Notes: generated by a model from the letters alone, not told the origin. A DNA stretch of 11,148 nt from Candidatus Latescibacterota bacterium (GCA_003529325.1 DPVW01000501.1:26207-37354), one strand, 5' to 3'. Shown: positions 1 through 8,468, counted from the first letter of the stretch. A program made the numbers and translations.

Positions 1-108
1 TTGCTGATCGAGGGCCTTGTCGAGCAGTCTGATCGTCATCTCGCTGTGCAGGCGCTGCGTACTGAGAGCTGATGCGGTGTCGGCTAAAATTGCCGTCAAG
101 CCATCCAT
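1..108 (-). CDS. Small YjfB-like putative motility protein, N-terminal part (cut by window edge)
   Basis: Reading the minus strand from an ATG at 108 gives 36 uninterrupted codons to the window edge. The start is MDGLTAIL and the segment TQRLHSEMTIRLLDKALDQQ follows. The small YjfB family (about 45-65 aa, of unproven role but linked to motility in Bacillus) has the same plan: an MD(I/G) start, a short Ala/Ser-rich helix, then a Gln-rich stretch leading into an 'I..LLKKALD.Q'-like helix. This match is from memory of the family pattern. The piece is short, so the identification is moderate and the C-terminus is not visible. No strong Shine-Dalgarno is seen; AGGGT about 9 nt upstream is weak. 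The gene is divergent from the 161-877 gene, with 52 bp between the two starts. Confidence 0.5.
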   Translation of the reverse strand, partial: MDGLTAILADTASALSTQRLHSEMTIRLLDKALDQQ

Positions 109-128
109 ACCGTAACCCTACCATTCGA

Positions 129-144
129 CTTGCCCCTGTGCAAG
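129..144. repeat. Short inverted repeat in the divergent gap
   Basis: CTTGC at 129-133 and GCAAG at 140-144 form perfect 5-bp arms around a 6-nt spacer. They lie between the two divergent starts (108 minus, 161 plus) and just before the AGGA ribosome binding site at 152-155. It could be a small operator or chance, as arms this short are common. No convincing -35/-10 pair is seen in this 52-bp gap. Confidence 0.3.
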
Positions 145-160
145 AGACGATAGGACGAAA

Positions 161-877
161 ATGGCAACGATGAACCCTCTCGATTATGGTCGGTCTTTCG
201 TCATCGGCAATGGTCCCGAGAACGAGGTCCGTTTCTGGGTGGAGTCACGAACCCGTCTGATCGACGATGTGGCCGGCACTGAGGAGGACTATCTGCAGTG
301 TGCTTCGTGCAAGAGCGAGGCCACCTTTGCCGCCAGGGACCTGTTTCAGGACGACAACTACGACTTCCTGCCCGTCTTTGGGCCCATCTGGGGAGTGGTC
401 TTTCGCCGCAAGGCCTACCTCAACCAGGGATACCGCGAGACACGACCCGCCCAGGGGTGGTGGAATGGTCAGCGGACAGATCTGGTAGAGGGAGCGGCAC
501 GTGAGCTAGAAACCAATGCGGTGATCAGGGAGGCGACATACAGCAACGAGCCAATCGTTGCCCAGACGGAAATCAAGGACAGCACCAGTGGTCTGCGGGC
601 TATCATCGAGTCTCCGGTGAAGACGATGAATACGAATCGTGAACAGGACATGTATCAGGTGGATACGGGTCCGGTGCTGCTCCCGGATCTCAAGCGCCAT
701 GAGCGTAGCGTCGATGGACTGCGCCTGGCCTTCGTCGCCTTCAATGTGCCGCACTTCGCTGATTTTGTCGTCGAGGTGCCCACCACCATCGGTGCTGCTC
801 CCACGGGGACCGAAGTGCACCACTATTCTGAACGGATCAACCTAGCCGCTACCAATCGACTCTACGCGGTGGACTGA
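161..877 (+). CDS. Hypothetical protein, 238 aa, unrecognised
   Basis: I do not recognise a family. The start at 161 is supported by AGGA at 152-155 with a 5-nt spacer; a second ATG lies at 170 (residue 4). The protein has no signal peptide or membrane segment and looks soluble and cytoplasmic. Visible points are a single CASC (Cys47, Cys50) that could bind metal or be redox active, an aromatic-rich block at residues 68-101 (FLPVFGPIWGVVF, then QGWWNG), and a C-terminal half with alternating hydrophobic residues suggesting beta strands. It ends in YSERINLAATNRLYAVD, a distinctive tail that should make homologues easy to find. Its stop is 2 nt before the start of the DUF72 gene, so the two were probably one transcription unit. 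The frame is intact and codon use resembles the neighbours, so it is likely a real gene. Confidence 0.72.
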   Translation: MATMNPLDYGRSFVIGNGPENEVRFWVESRTRLIDDVAGTEEDYLQCASCKSEATFAARDLFQDDNYDFLPVFGPIWGVVFRRKAYLNQGYRETRPAQGWWNGQRTDLVEGAARELETNAVIREATYSNEPIVAQTEIKDSTSGLRAIIESPVKTMNTNREQDMYQVDTGPVLLPDLKRHERSVDGLRLAFVAFNVPHFADFVVEVPTTIGAAPTGTEVHHYSERINLAATNRLYAVD

Positions 878-879
878 AC

Positions 880-1352
880 ATGGATCTTTTCGTCGGCACC
901 AGCGGCTACAACTACAAAGAGTGGAAGGGACCATTCTACCCGGAGAAGATGCCAGCGAAGGACATGCTCGAGTTCTATTCCGGGCAGTTCCGCAGTGTCG
1001 AGATCAACAACTCCTTCTATCGTGTGCCCAAACCGGATGTTGTACGCAACTGGGCGGAGACCGTGTCGAGCAGGTCGAACAACGCTTCGCAAGTACCGCG
1101 GACTGGGGGTATCTGCGTCTGCGTGGCAGCGAATATGGGGAGCAGGAGATGATGGCCTGGTCCCGGCGGGTGCTGGCACAGGACTGGGAACGGGCTTTCG
1201 TGTTCTTCAAACATGAAGATGAAGGCCTTGGGCCAAAGTTGGCGCGGGCCTTTCTCACAGCGGAGGCTATTCAGGTCTGCGACCTCGGCCTGCTCGTCGT
1301 CGATGAGGAGCCGGTGCCTGACTGGCCACATTGGCGTCCTGGCTCAGTTTGA
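880..1352 (+). pseudogene. DUF72 (YecE-like) gene with internal deletion and frameshift
   Basis: From ATG 880 the protein begins LFVGTSGYNYKEWKGPFYP, followed by VEINNSFYRVP and VVRNWAETV. This is the N-terminus of a DUF72 protein, a TIM-barrel family of unknown function normally about 240-290 aa. At about 1060-1065 family similarity stops in this frame, which ends at 1152. In a second frame, from about 1059, the family C-terminus appears: TADWGYLRLRGSEYG, then WERAFVFFKHEDEGLGPKLA. The piece between, normally beginning with the 'F.FavKa...iTH' strand, is absent, roughly 100-120 residues. So one gene has lost its middle and changed frame. The second frame runs to a stop at 1350-1352, about 30 residues past the usual end, and overlaps the 3' end of the convergent sulfatase by 86 nt. 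It is a pseudogene unless this is an assembly error. Confidence 0.85.
1222..1252 (-). terminator. Possible hairpin after the sulfatase operon
   Basis: AAGGCC at 1222-1227 pairs with GGCCTT at 1247-1252. Inside them GCCA at 1232-1235 pairs with TGGC at 1240-1243, giving a two-part stem about 15 nt past the sulfatase stop on the minus strand. Only a T-rich stretch follows, not a T run. The same bases encode conserved DUF72 residues on the plus strand, so the symmetry may be accidental. Confidence 0.22.
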
Positions 1353-2643
1353 GGATCCAGCGATTGTGCAGATCGACCAATCGATTCTGTACATGTCGAT
1401 GGCTTTTTGCGTGATCGATCGTCTCTGTTGGATCCAGGGCGAGATTGGCGAGGAAAATGTCGTCCCCCTGGCCAACGATTTTCCAGGGACCTTCCCGCAC
1501 CGCCCAATCCTCCTTGTAGACCCAGTAGAGGGCGTCGTGCGGAGAACTGGCTTCGTCCGAGGCACAGACCGAGGCCAGACTGGCTCCGTCGATCTCCACC
1601 TGTGGCAGCGGCACATCGCAGAATTCGGCGAGGGTTGGCAACAGGTCGAGAGCGGTCACCGGCTGCGGCCGCAATTGACGCCCGGAGATATGCGCCGGCC
1701 AGGAGATGATTGCGGGCACTCGCAGACCGCCCTCCCATAACGTCATCTTACCGCCACGCAGGATGCCGGCGCTACCACCCCCGCCGGAACGTTCTTCGGT
1801 GGAGTGGCCGTGGTCGGAGAGGAAGATGACGATGGTGTTGTCCCGCAGGTCGAGCTCTTCCAGTTTCGCCATGATCATGCCGACACGATCGTCGAGAGTG
1901 CTGACGAGGGCAGCGTATTCCCGCCGCGAAGCATTCTCGATATGTCCGTAGCGTTCCCGGGCCGCCGGATCGGGCTGAATCGGATAATGGGGGATGTTGA
2001 AGGGCATGTAGAGGAAGAAGGGCTCGTCCTTGTTCTGCTCGATGAAGCGTACGGACTCACGCACCATCAGGTCTGGGAAATAGCTGCCCTCTTCGTGCCA
2101 ACGCTCTTTGTTACGCCACATCACATGGCGGTCGGGGCCACCCCAGTAGTAGTGGTGGGAGTAGTTGTCCATAGCGCCGGTGCGGTGGCCGAAAAACTCA
2201 TCGAAGCCCTGATCATCGGCATACATGCCGTCGTCAAAGCCCAGGTGCCACTTGCCGATGCAGGCGGTGTGATAACCGGCAGGCTTGAGCATTTCGGCGA
2301 TGGTTGTTTCCGCCGGATTGATGCCATGACCAAGGCGCAGGACACGCGGGAAGTGACGTCCCGTGAGCATGGAGGCACGGGATGGTGTGCACGCCGGGGC
2401 GGTCACATAGAACTGTGAGAACCGCACGCCACTGTAGGCCAGTGCATCGATGTGTGGGGTGAGCAGGTCCTTGCTGCCATAGCAGCGCAGGTCCACCGAA
2501 CCGAGGTCGTCAGCGACGAAGAGCACAACATTGGGGCGCCGGCGGAAGGCGGCACAAGCGGATGGCACGGTACCACCGGCGAGGGCGGCGGCACCAAGGC
2601 CGAGAGTGGCCAGAGCCTGTCTACGGGTAAATTGTGCTGTCAT
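1267..2643 (-). CDS. Tat-exported sulfatase (S1 family, formylglycine type), 458 aa
   Basis: It hydrolyses sulfate esters; the substrate is unknown. With the ATG at 2643, residues 1-32 form a Tat signal: TRRQALATLGLG with the twin arginine at 7-8, then a hydrophobic stretch and an Ala-rich cleavage region, so the enzyme should be exported folded. Catalytic features follow in order: ADD at 44-46 (metal), Cys85 in CTPSRASMLTG (the Cys becomes formylglycine; Arg89), GKWHLG (Lys131, His133), His219 in FNIPH, SDHGH (Asp277, His278) and Lys299 in GGKMTLWEGG. The ATG follows GGGAG with only a 3-nt spacer. A TTG at 2667 would give 466 aa and overlap the upstream gene by 14 nt, so the start is likely but not certain. 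The last ~18 residues (Arg/Pro-rich) look like a non-conserved tail overlapping the DUF72 remnant. It is the last gene of the operon. Confidence 0.93.
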   Translation of the reverse strand: MTAQFTRRQALATLGLGAAALAGGTVPSACAAFRRRPNVVLFVADDLGSVDLRCYGSKDLLTPHIDALAYSGVRFSQFYVTAPACTPSRASMLTGRHFPRVLRLGHGINPAETTIAEMLKPAGYHTACIGKWHLGFDDGMYADDQGFDEFFGHRTGAMDNYSHHYYWGGPDRHVMWRNKERWHEEGSYFPDLMVRESVRFIEQNKDEPFFLYMPFNIPHYPIQPDPAARERYGHIENASRREYAALVSTLDDRVGMIMAKLEELDLRDNTIVIFLSDHGHSTEERSGGGGSAGILRGGKMTLWEGGLRVPAIISWPAHISGRQLRPQPVTALDLLPTLAEFCDVPLPQVEIDGASLASVCASDEASSPHDALYWVYKEDWAVREGPWKIVGQGDDIFLANLALDPTETIDHAKSHRHVQNRLVDLHNRWILKLSQDANVASQAPAPHRRRAGRGRRPE

Positions 2644-2653
2644 AGTCTCCCAA

Positions 2654-3964
2654 TCAACGGGTGCCAACGTCGAAACCTAGGCGTTCGTATTTGCTGCGAT
2701 ACTTGTCGTATAGCTGTGTGTGGTGGCTGGACAGGTCTACTTGCCGACCACCGATAAATTCCAACTCGACGTGGGTGGTCAGTTCCAGCAGGTCACCATC
2801 GGTGACCACGAGGGTTGCCTCCTTGCCGACGTCGATGGAACCGAGTCGATCATCCACACCGAAGATACGGGCTGGATTCAGGGTGACGGCGCGCAATGCT
2901 TCTGCCCGTGGCAATCCGTAAGCGGCGGCCCGACCCGCCTCTTCAGGCAGGTAACGGATGAAGGCAGGCTCCCAGGTATGGGCAAAGCAGAACAGGACAC
3001 CTGCCTCGAAGAGTTTGTTTGGCGCCGTGTAGGCGGCATCGTAAGGATCGTCGGCGCGCGTGGGCAGAGAGTAGGTATTGTGGTAGATGACGGGTACCTG
3101 CCGCGCCGCCAGTTCGGCGCCGGCGCGCCAGATGTCACCAGAGCCTGCAATGATGAGCCGCACTCCTTCCGCCTCCGACCAGTCCAGGGCGGCCTGCACC
3201 TGGCGCACATTATTGACCGTGACCAATACGGGAAGTTCGCCAGACAGGACCGGGAGCAGGGCTTCGGCGCGCAGGTCATGAGCGGTCCCGTCGTTTGCCT
3301 GACGGGCCTTGCCGTAGGCACGGGCGGTGGCGAAGGTGTCGCCTAACTGCTGGATCTGCGCGTCGCGACGCTTGATCTGTTCGGCGGGCGTCGGTTTGGC
3401 TCCCTCGCGGCGGTTGATGTACATGGGGGGCCAGTTGACGACCAGCGCCGCTGGGGTCTTGATGACCAAATCCTCCACCGTCCATCCATCCATACGCAGC
3501 AGCGCGCCCCTACCGGAAATCAGTCCGCCAGTGGGGATGGCCAGCGTCGCGGTGACACCGTTGGCGCGCGCTACGGGGAAGTGTTCGCTGTCCGGGTCGA
3601 CGGCGACATCGGCGCGGACCTCTGGTGTTACCGCGCCAACCTCGTCATAGTCGTTGCTGGCACGTACGGCCCTGATCTCGGACAGGCCGATGACGCTGGC
3701 GCCATCGATCATGCCCGGATAGACGTGTTTGCCGGTGATATCGATGCGCTGCGCGTCGGGGGGGATGACGACATCCACGCCTACGGCGGTGATGACACCA
3801 TCGACGAAGAGCACCGTTCCACCCGCGATGTCATCACCGGACACGGTGTGCACCGTCGCCCCGAGCAGAGCGATGGGCTGCTTTTGCGGCGCACCTGGAA
3901 TTTGGTCAGAGGCGACGACGGCAGCGGGCAAAAGCATGAGAAGAGGGAGGATCAGGGAGCGCAT
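2654..3964 (-). CDS. Periplasmic amidohydrolase-superfamily protein lacking the HxH metal motif, 436 aa
   Basis: It is an imidazolonepropionase-like member of the amidohydrolase superfamily. Residues 1-19 are a Sec-type signal ([19 protein letters not shown]). A beta-sandwich strand pair follows (ATVHTVSGDDIAGGTVLFVDG, 36-56; VYPGMIDGASVIGL, 81-94), then the barrel, then the usual terminal sandwich (FGVDDRLGSIDVGKEATLVVTDGD). Where active members have PG(F/L)IDxHxH, this protein has PGMIDGASVIGL, with no histidine. As I recall, a subgroup of this family shares that IDAGTVLGLTE-like form, so the loss is probably ancestral. It may be a non-catalytic partner of the upstream double amidohydrolase, or use other chemistry. 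Its ATG shares one base with the upstream stop (TGATG), with GGGGAG 8 nt before it, indicating coupled translation. The downstream sulfatase starts 10 nt after its stop. Confidence 0.9.
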   Translation of the reverse strand: MRSLILPLLMLLPAAVVASDQIPGAPQKQPIALLGATVHTVSGDDIAGGTVLFVDGVITAVGVDVVIPPDAQRIDITGKHVYPGMIDGASVIGLSEIRAVRASNDYDEVGAVTPEVRADVAVDPDSEHFPVARANGVTATLAIPTGGLISGRGALLRMDGWTVEDLVIKTPAALVVNWPPMYINRREGAKPTPAEQIKRRDAQIQQLGDTFATARAYGKARQANDGTAHDLRAEALLPVLSGELPVLVTVNNVRQVQAALDWSEAEGVRLIIAGSGDIWRAGAELAARQVPVIYHNTYSLPTRADDPYDAAYTAPNKLFEAGVLFCFAHTWEPAFIRYLPEEAGRAAAYGLPRAEALRAVTLNPARIFGVDDRLGSIDVGKEATLVVTDGDLLELTTHVELEFIGGRQVDLSSHHTQLYDKYRSKYERLGFDVGTR

Positions 3965-6954
3965 CAGTTGGTCTCCCCATCGGCGAGTACGGCCTGGATC
4001 AATCGGTTGCGCTCGGTATCGACCTGCTGACGGCGCTGACCATCGGTTTCCAGGTCGAAGTAGCGTCGGCCATCGATCCAGGTCTGTTCACAACGCGTGT
4101 AACTCGACATGGGTGACTGGCTCCAGATGACGAAGTCCGCATCCTTGCCAGGCTCCAGTGAGCCGACCCGGTGATCGGCGCCCAGTTGTCGTGCCGGTTC
4201 AATGGTGACCATGTGCAAGGCCTGTTCCGGTTCGACCCCACCGTATTTGACCGCCTTGGCGGCATCGACGTGGATGCGACCGCCATAATTGGACAGATCT
4301 GAATTGAGAGAGACGCCGACACCGACGAAATGCATGAGCGCCGCATTGAACGGGATGGCGTCGCGGACTTCGAACTTGTAGGCCCACCAGTCGGAGAAGG
4401 TGGACGCGTGGGCGCCGTGTTCGGCGATGATCTCCGCTACCTTGTATCCCTCCAACACGTGCTGGAAGGTGCCGACAGTGAAGCCGAAGTCATCGGCGAT
4501 CCGAATCAGGGCGAGGATCTCGTCCTGCCGATAGGAGTGGCAGTGGACGAGACGCTCTGATGCGAGCACCTCGACGAGCGCATCCAGTTCGAGGTCGCGG
4601 CGCACCGAGGAATCACGCTGGCGTTGTTCGCCGTACTCACGCGCGGCGGCGAGACGGTCGCGGATCAGCGCCGCCACCCCCATACGCGTCTGTGGGTAGC
4701 GGCTGGTAAAGTGGGGTCCCCGGTTGCTGTGTTTCACATTTTCGCCGAGGGCGAACTTGATCGTCGGCATGGCGCCTTCCAGCAGCAGTTCCTCGACGTC
4801 GGCGCCCCAGCGCAATTTGATCGTTGCATTCTGCCCACCGATGGGGTTGGACGAACCATGCATGACGTGCACAGTCGTCGTGCCCTGGGCCATATGGCGA
4901 TACAGGCGGTTGTCATAGGGGTTGAGCACGTCACGCACCCGCACCTCAGCACTGACAGCCTGCGTCCATTCGTTGAGGCCACCCATGGCTCCCACATGCA
5001 CGTGGGCATCGACGAGTCCCGGTGTCACGTGTTTGCCCGTGGCGTCGATGACGACGGCGCCTGAAGGTACCGTGAGGTCATGGCCGATGGCGTCGATTCG
5101 GCCGTCGCGAACCATTAGATCAGCATCCTGCAGGATGCCATCCGGTCCAGACGTCCAGATTGTGGCGCCACGAACGAATACGGCACGGGGCTGCTCGGGC
5201 AGTCCGGCGAAACCGAAGCTGACGGGTGGGAAGGGGAGGAGGAGGGGCTTGATTGCGGTTTCGTCGGAAGTCGCGGTGGAGTCGTTCGCCGCCTTGGACA
5301 ACGTGTCCTGGGCAGCGCGGGTTGCCTGCCATGTGAAGTCGATGCCCAGCGGGGTCTCGCCGACGCCGGCAAGCAGGCTGTCAGAGACCCGTGCCGACAG
5401 CCGCAGCATGCCCTCCAACCCCAGCGAATCGCCGGCAAAGGTCAGGGTCAGGCGCTGACCCTCCAGGCGCAGCGTGCCGACTTTGATCTCGAGACTGTCC
5501 TCCGTCACCGTACCCTTCCACGCGCTCGCATCGCCCGTCTTACCTTTGACTTTCAGGCCAAGAACGAGGGGGGGGTCAGTCGACAGCTGCAATTGCAGCG
5601 TCCAGTTCCCCCGCAGGTCGAGGTGAGCCGGATCGTTGACGCGGTGGCGGTCACCGTCGATCCACAACGCCATTATCTGCGTGCCCTCTGCGAAGAGATC
5701 GCCGTCCGTGACTACGAGATGGGCGAGGCGCCCCTTTTCGATGGTACCAAGCTGATCGGCGACACCGAAGATCTGCGCCGGCACCGTGGTCAGTGCAGCA
5801 AGGGCATCGTCGGCGGACAGGCCGTGCTCGATCGCTTTGCGCACGCGGTCGAGGAAGTCGGCGCGCTTCGGCAAACCCTCGCTGGTCAGTGCAACGGTCA
5901 CGCCGGCGTCCCGCAGGCGACCGGCGTTGGCTGGTGCCGCCTCCCAATGCCAGAGGGAGGCGAGACTGACGGCGAGGGCGTCCTCCGGATCGGACAGGTC
6001 CGGCGCCGGGGGAAAGTTAACTGGCAGGATCACGGGGACGTCGAGGCTGCGCAGGCGCTGGAGCTGGCGATATTCGGCGCCACCACCCCGCAGGGCGATG
6101 CGCAGGCCGTGTTCGGTGGACAACTCGGCGGCGATGCGCAGCATACGGTCATCGTTGACTTCGAGGATGACGAGCTCCCGATCGGCCAGATCACCAGCGG
6201 AGAGGGCACCGTCGAGGGCGGCGAGGGCATCGATGATTTCCGGCGGGGCTCGGTGCGCCGGTGGTCTGGCGTGGATGCGGGTATACCAATCAGCATCAAG
6301 CAGGGTCTGCCGTATGAGTGCGATAGCGCCCATCAAAGAGCCCGGATAGGTAACCTCTTCCCACGTCGCCCTCTGTGTCCCCGGATTTTTCACCGCGATG
6401 TGATGAGCCACATCGCTGCGCACCAGTGTTGATCGTGTGTCGCTCGGGGCGGTGCTGACGAGGACGCTCCTGCCATGAAATGTCCCAGACGCCGGCACGA
6501 CGAGGGCCGCCGTAAAGCCAAGGCTGCGAAGTCCTTTCAGGCCGACTGCATCCGGCTGGTAGAGCTCGGCGGCGCGCAGTTCCGCCAGGACATTCACATT
6601 CCAGTGCGAGTTGGCGCGCTGACGCTGGGTCTCAGCGTCAGGCAAGCCGATGTGGGCGTAGGGTTCGATCAATCCGGCGTAGACGGTGCGTCCATCGCCG
6701 TCCCACAGACGGGCGTCGGCAGGGGGGTGAATTTTCGCCGCTGGACCAACGCTTTCGATGCGACCATCACGCAGCACGATCGTGCCGCTGTCAATGACGA
6801 CGCCCGGGCGCGGGATGACCCGGGCGCCGACGATGGCGTGTACTCGAGGGGTGGCGTCGCGGATACCGGTGGTGGGTGCAACGCCTTGCCGGGGCGCAGC
6901 GTGAAGGACACCGGCGAGGGCGACGCAGACGAGACCGGGGAGGATAATCTTCAT
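3964..6954 (-). CDS. Periplasmic double amidohydrolase (degenerate domain + beta domain + HxH domain), 996 aa
   Basis: Residues 1-20 are a signal peptide ([20 protein letters not shown]). Domain 1 (about 38-440) is imidazolonepropionase-like, from [20 protein letters not shown] to [23 protein letters not shown]. Its metal loop reads [13 protein letters not shown], so HxH is reduced to one His (101) and it is probably inactive. Residues ~447-546 form a beta-rich domain starting [10 protein letters not shown] and ending FTWQATR, like the small barrel seen in related fused proteins. A low-complexity linker follows (about 547-570). Domain 2 (about 590-965) keeps [12 protein letters not shown] (His651, His653), His804/His806 in LVHCHSYRQ, His832 in FQHVLEGYK and Asp886 in [10 protein letters not shown], so it should bind metal and hydrolyse a C-N or similar bond. 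The substrate is unknown. The start codon overlaps the upstream sulfatase stop by one base (TAATG), and the stop overlaps the next start. It is intact and long for the superfamily because of the fusion. Confidence 0.93.
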   Translation of the reverse strand: MKIILPGLVCVALAGVLHAAPRQGVAPTTGIRDATPRVHAIVGARVIPRPGVVIDSGTIVLRDGRIESVGPAAKIHPPADARLWDGDGRTVYAGLIEPYAHIGLPDAETQRQRANSHWNVNVLAELRAAELYQPDAVGLKGLRSLGFTAALVVPASGTFHGRSVLVSTAPSDTRSTLVRSDVAHHIAVKNPGTQRATWEEVTYPGSLMGAIALIRQTLLDADWYTRIHARPPAHRAPPEIIDALAALDGALSAGDLADRELVILEVNDDRMLRIAAELSTEHGLRIALRGGGAEYRQLQRLRSLDVPVILPVNFPPAPDLSDPEDALAVSLASLWHWEAAPANAGRLRDAGVTVALTSEGLPKRADFLDRVRKAIEHGLSADDALAALTTVPAQIFGVADQLGTIEKGRLAHLVVTDGDLFAEGTQIMALWIDGDRHRVNDPAHLDLRGNWTLQLQLSTDPPLVLGLKVKGKTGDASAWKGTVTEDSLEIKVGTLRLEGQRLTLTFAGDSLGLEGMLRLSARVSDSLLAGVGETPLGIDFTWQATRAAQDTLSKAANDSTATSDETAIKPLLLPFPPVSFGFAGLPEQPRAVFVRGATIWTSGPDGILQDADLMVRDGRIDAIGHDLTVPSGAVVIDATGKHVTPGLVDAHVHVGAMGGLNEWTQAVSAEVRVRDVLNPYDNRLYRHMAQGTTTVHVMHGSSNPIGGQNATIKLRWGADVEELLLEGAMPTIKFALGENVKHSNRGPHFTSRYPQTRMGVAALIRDRLAAAREYGEQRQRDSSVRRDLELDALVEVLASERLVHCHSYRQDEILALIRIADDFGFTVGTFQHVLEGYKVAEIIAEHGAHASTFSDWWAYKFEVRDAIPFNAALMHFVGVGVSLNSDLSNYGGRIHVDAAKAVKYGGVEPEQALHMVTIEPARQLGADHRVGSLEPGKDADFVIWSQSPMSSYTRCEQTWIDGRRYFDLETDGQRRQQVDTERNRLIQAVLADGETN

Positions 6955-8375
6955 TATCCCAGGTGTAGTTCGTCCGCGGATCCGAAGCGCCAGGCTGGCA
7001 CCTGAGATGGGGTCAGCCTCGTGCCGTCCGACAGATTTTCCTGCCGGTCCTGCAACTCAGCGACCATCCGACTGCGCCAGTGATTGAGTTCGGTGCCGTC
7101 TGTGGACGCAAGGTCCCGGCATTCGTGTGGATCCTCGTCCAGATGGAAAAGCTGCTCCTCGCCTGTGATCGGATTCCAGATGTACTTCCAGTGACCGTCG
7201 GTGAGATACTGGTTCGCATTTTCCGGATGATAACAGGGGGAATGCTCCCCGTGGTAGAACTCACGCCAGCCGTTGGTTTCTCCCTGCATCAGGGGCAGGA
7301 TGCTACGGCCTTCGACACTCTCCGGAATCGCTACTCCCGCCGTCTCGAGCAATGTCGGCATGATGTCCTCCCAGCCTACGGTGACGGGAGCGCCGACCTC
7401 GACATTGCGCGCTCCCTGGAATGACGCCGGGGGACACAGGATGAAGGGGATCCGCGCCGACGCCTCGTACGCGTAGGTCTTGCGCCACAGGTGATGGTCA
7501 CCGAGCATCTCGCCATGGTCGGAGGTGAACAGGGTCAGCGTCTCACCCAGATCACCCGAGCGATTCATCGTTTCGATGAGGCGCCCGATCTGTGCGTCGA
7601 GGAAGGCGAGGTAGGCGAAATAGGCCGCCCGCGCCCGGTGCATGACGTGCTCGGGCACCCGACCACGCCATTGATTGATATCCATCGGGTACGTAGCATC
7701 GTCAGCATGATGGGCGGCCCAGTCGCCGATCTCGGGAGCGGGCAGGTGGCGGTCGATGAACTGGTCGTAGTAAACCTGTGGTGGACACCATGGCGGATGA
7801 GGTCCATTGAAGGACAGGCATAACATGAAGGGACGAGTGGGATCGCGGTGGCGGAGGAAGTCGAGTGCTTCGGTGACGAACCAGGTCTCCTCCATCTGGT
7901 GTTCGGGCAGGTGGTTTGGCCGCCCAAGCCAGGAGTTGCCGGGCACACCGTGGGCGAATCTCTCGATCCCTGACAGTCCCTGTTGTTGCTGCAGCCAGGC
8001 GCTGTAGTCGGCGCTCGTTTTGAGCAACTCAAATCCCAGGTGGGCTCGTGCAGGGTGAAAGTGCGTCTTGCCGATGTTGACGGTTTGATAGCCGCCATCA
8101 CGCAGCGTCCCAGCAAGCGTGTTGTCGTACTCCCACGGTTTGCCATCCTGGTATCCCACCATGCCTTGGGAGTAGGGGGTCATGCCCGTCATCAGCGAAC
8201 GGCGGGCGGCGATGCACGAGGGACAGGGTGTGTAGGCGCTGGTGAACGTCGTGCCAGCAGCCGACAACGAGTCGAGGTGCGGTGTGTCCGCTACCGGGTG
8301 TCCGAGGCGACCGAGACTGTCGCCGCGCCAGTGGTCGGTGAGGATAAGGAGAAGATTGGGACGTGAGCTGGCCAT
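6954..8375 (-). CDS. Sulfatase (S1 family, CxAxR type), apparently cytoplasmic, 473 aa
   Basis: First gene of the four-gene operon. The ATG at 8375 begins [19 protein letters not shown], the normal N-terminus of a leaderless sulfatase, with GGGAG 10 nt upstream. An open frame continues to a TTG at 8477, but that extension would overlap the divergent PhyH start and looks spurious. Catalytic features: Asp14 (TDHWRGD), Cys54 in [12 protein letters not shown], which fits the minimal C-x-(P/A)-x-R formylglycine motif with Ala instead of Pro, GKTHFH (Lys103, His105), His193 in [20 protein letters not shown] (Asp286, His287) and Lys299 in [10 protein letters not shown]. The [17 protein letters not shown] block resembles the choline-sulfatase-like group, but the substrate cannot be inferred. 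No signal peptide is seen, unlike the last gene of the operon. No formylglycine-generating enzyme is in the window. Confidence 0.93.
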   Translation of the reverse strand: MASSRPNLLLILTDHWRGDSLGRLGHPVADTPHLDSLSAAGTTFTSAYTPCPSCIAARRSLMTGMTPYSQGMVGYQDGKPWEYDNTLAGTLRDGGYQTVNIGKTHFHPARAHLGFELLKTSADYSAWLQQQQGLSGIERFAHGVPGNSWLGRPNHLPEHQMEETWFVTEALDFLRHRDPTRPFMLCLSFNGPHPPWCPPQVYYDQFIDRHLPAPEIGDWAAHHADDATYPMDINQWRGRVPEHVMHRARAAYFAYLAFLDAQIGRLIETMNRSGDLGETLTLFTSDHGEMLGDHHLWRKTYAYEASARIPFILCPPASFQGARNVEVGAPVTVGWEDIMPTLLETAGVAIPESVEGRSILPLMQGETNGWREFYHGEHSPCYHPENANQYLTDGHWKYIWNPITGEEQLFHLDEDPHECRDLASTDGTELNHWRSRMVAELQDRQENLSDGTRLTPSQVPAWRFGSADELHLG

Positions 8376-8433
8376 GCGTGAGTCGCTCCCGGTAAAAGAC
8401 AAGTTAGCAGAGGGCAAACAAACCAGAATCAGT

Positions 8434-8455
8434 GGCGCCGACAACTGCCGGCGCC
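8434..8455. repeat. Perfect 7-bp inverted repeat, candidate operator or 5'-UTR hairpin
   Basis: GGCGCCG (8434-8440) and CGGCGCC (8449-8455) flank an 8-nt spacer, ACAACTGC. The repeat ends 6 bp before the PhyH ribosome binding site. The size and spacing suit a dimeric regulator's operator. Alternatively it forms a GC-rich hairpin in the PhyH leader. No regulator gene is in the window. Confidence 0.45.
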
Positions 8456-8461
8456 TTCTCC

Positions 8462-8468
8462 AGGAGAG
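8462..8468 (+). promoter_or_regulatory. Ribosome binding site that fixes the PhyH start
   Basis: AGGAGAG lies 8 nt before ATG 8477. It rules out the longer reading from a GTG at 8432, whose added residues resemble no family sequence and would place the inverted repeat inside the gene. Confidence 0.8.

Noticed and set aside
1065..1082. Imperfect 9-bp tandem repeat as evidence of a mobile element or microsatellite
   Set aside because: There are only two diverged copies encoding VEQVEQ in frame, and no flanking inverted repeats or transposase. It may be ordinary coding sequence.
2644..2667. TTG start at 2667 for the Tat sulfatase
   Set aside because: The ATG at 2643 places the twin arginine near the N-terminus as usual and follows GGGAG. 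The spacer is only 3 nt, so the longer start is unlikely rather than impossible.
5593..6432. Long open frame (279 codons) on the plus strand inside the double amidohydrolase gene
   Set aside because: It is antisense to a clearly conserved coding region, has no recognisable domain, and is the kind of frame that GC-rich coding DNA produces by chance. The same holds for the plus-strand frames at 2720-3346, 1804-2418 and 9390-10280.
8391..8432. Sigma-70-type promoter boxes in the divergent gap
   Set aside because: Candidate pairs such as TTAGCA (8404) with CAGAAT (8424) have 14-nt spacing and poor matches, so no specific promoter is claimed.
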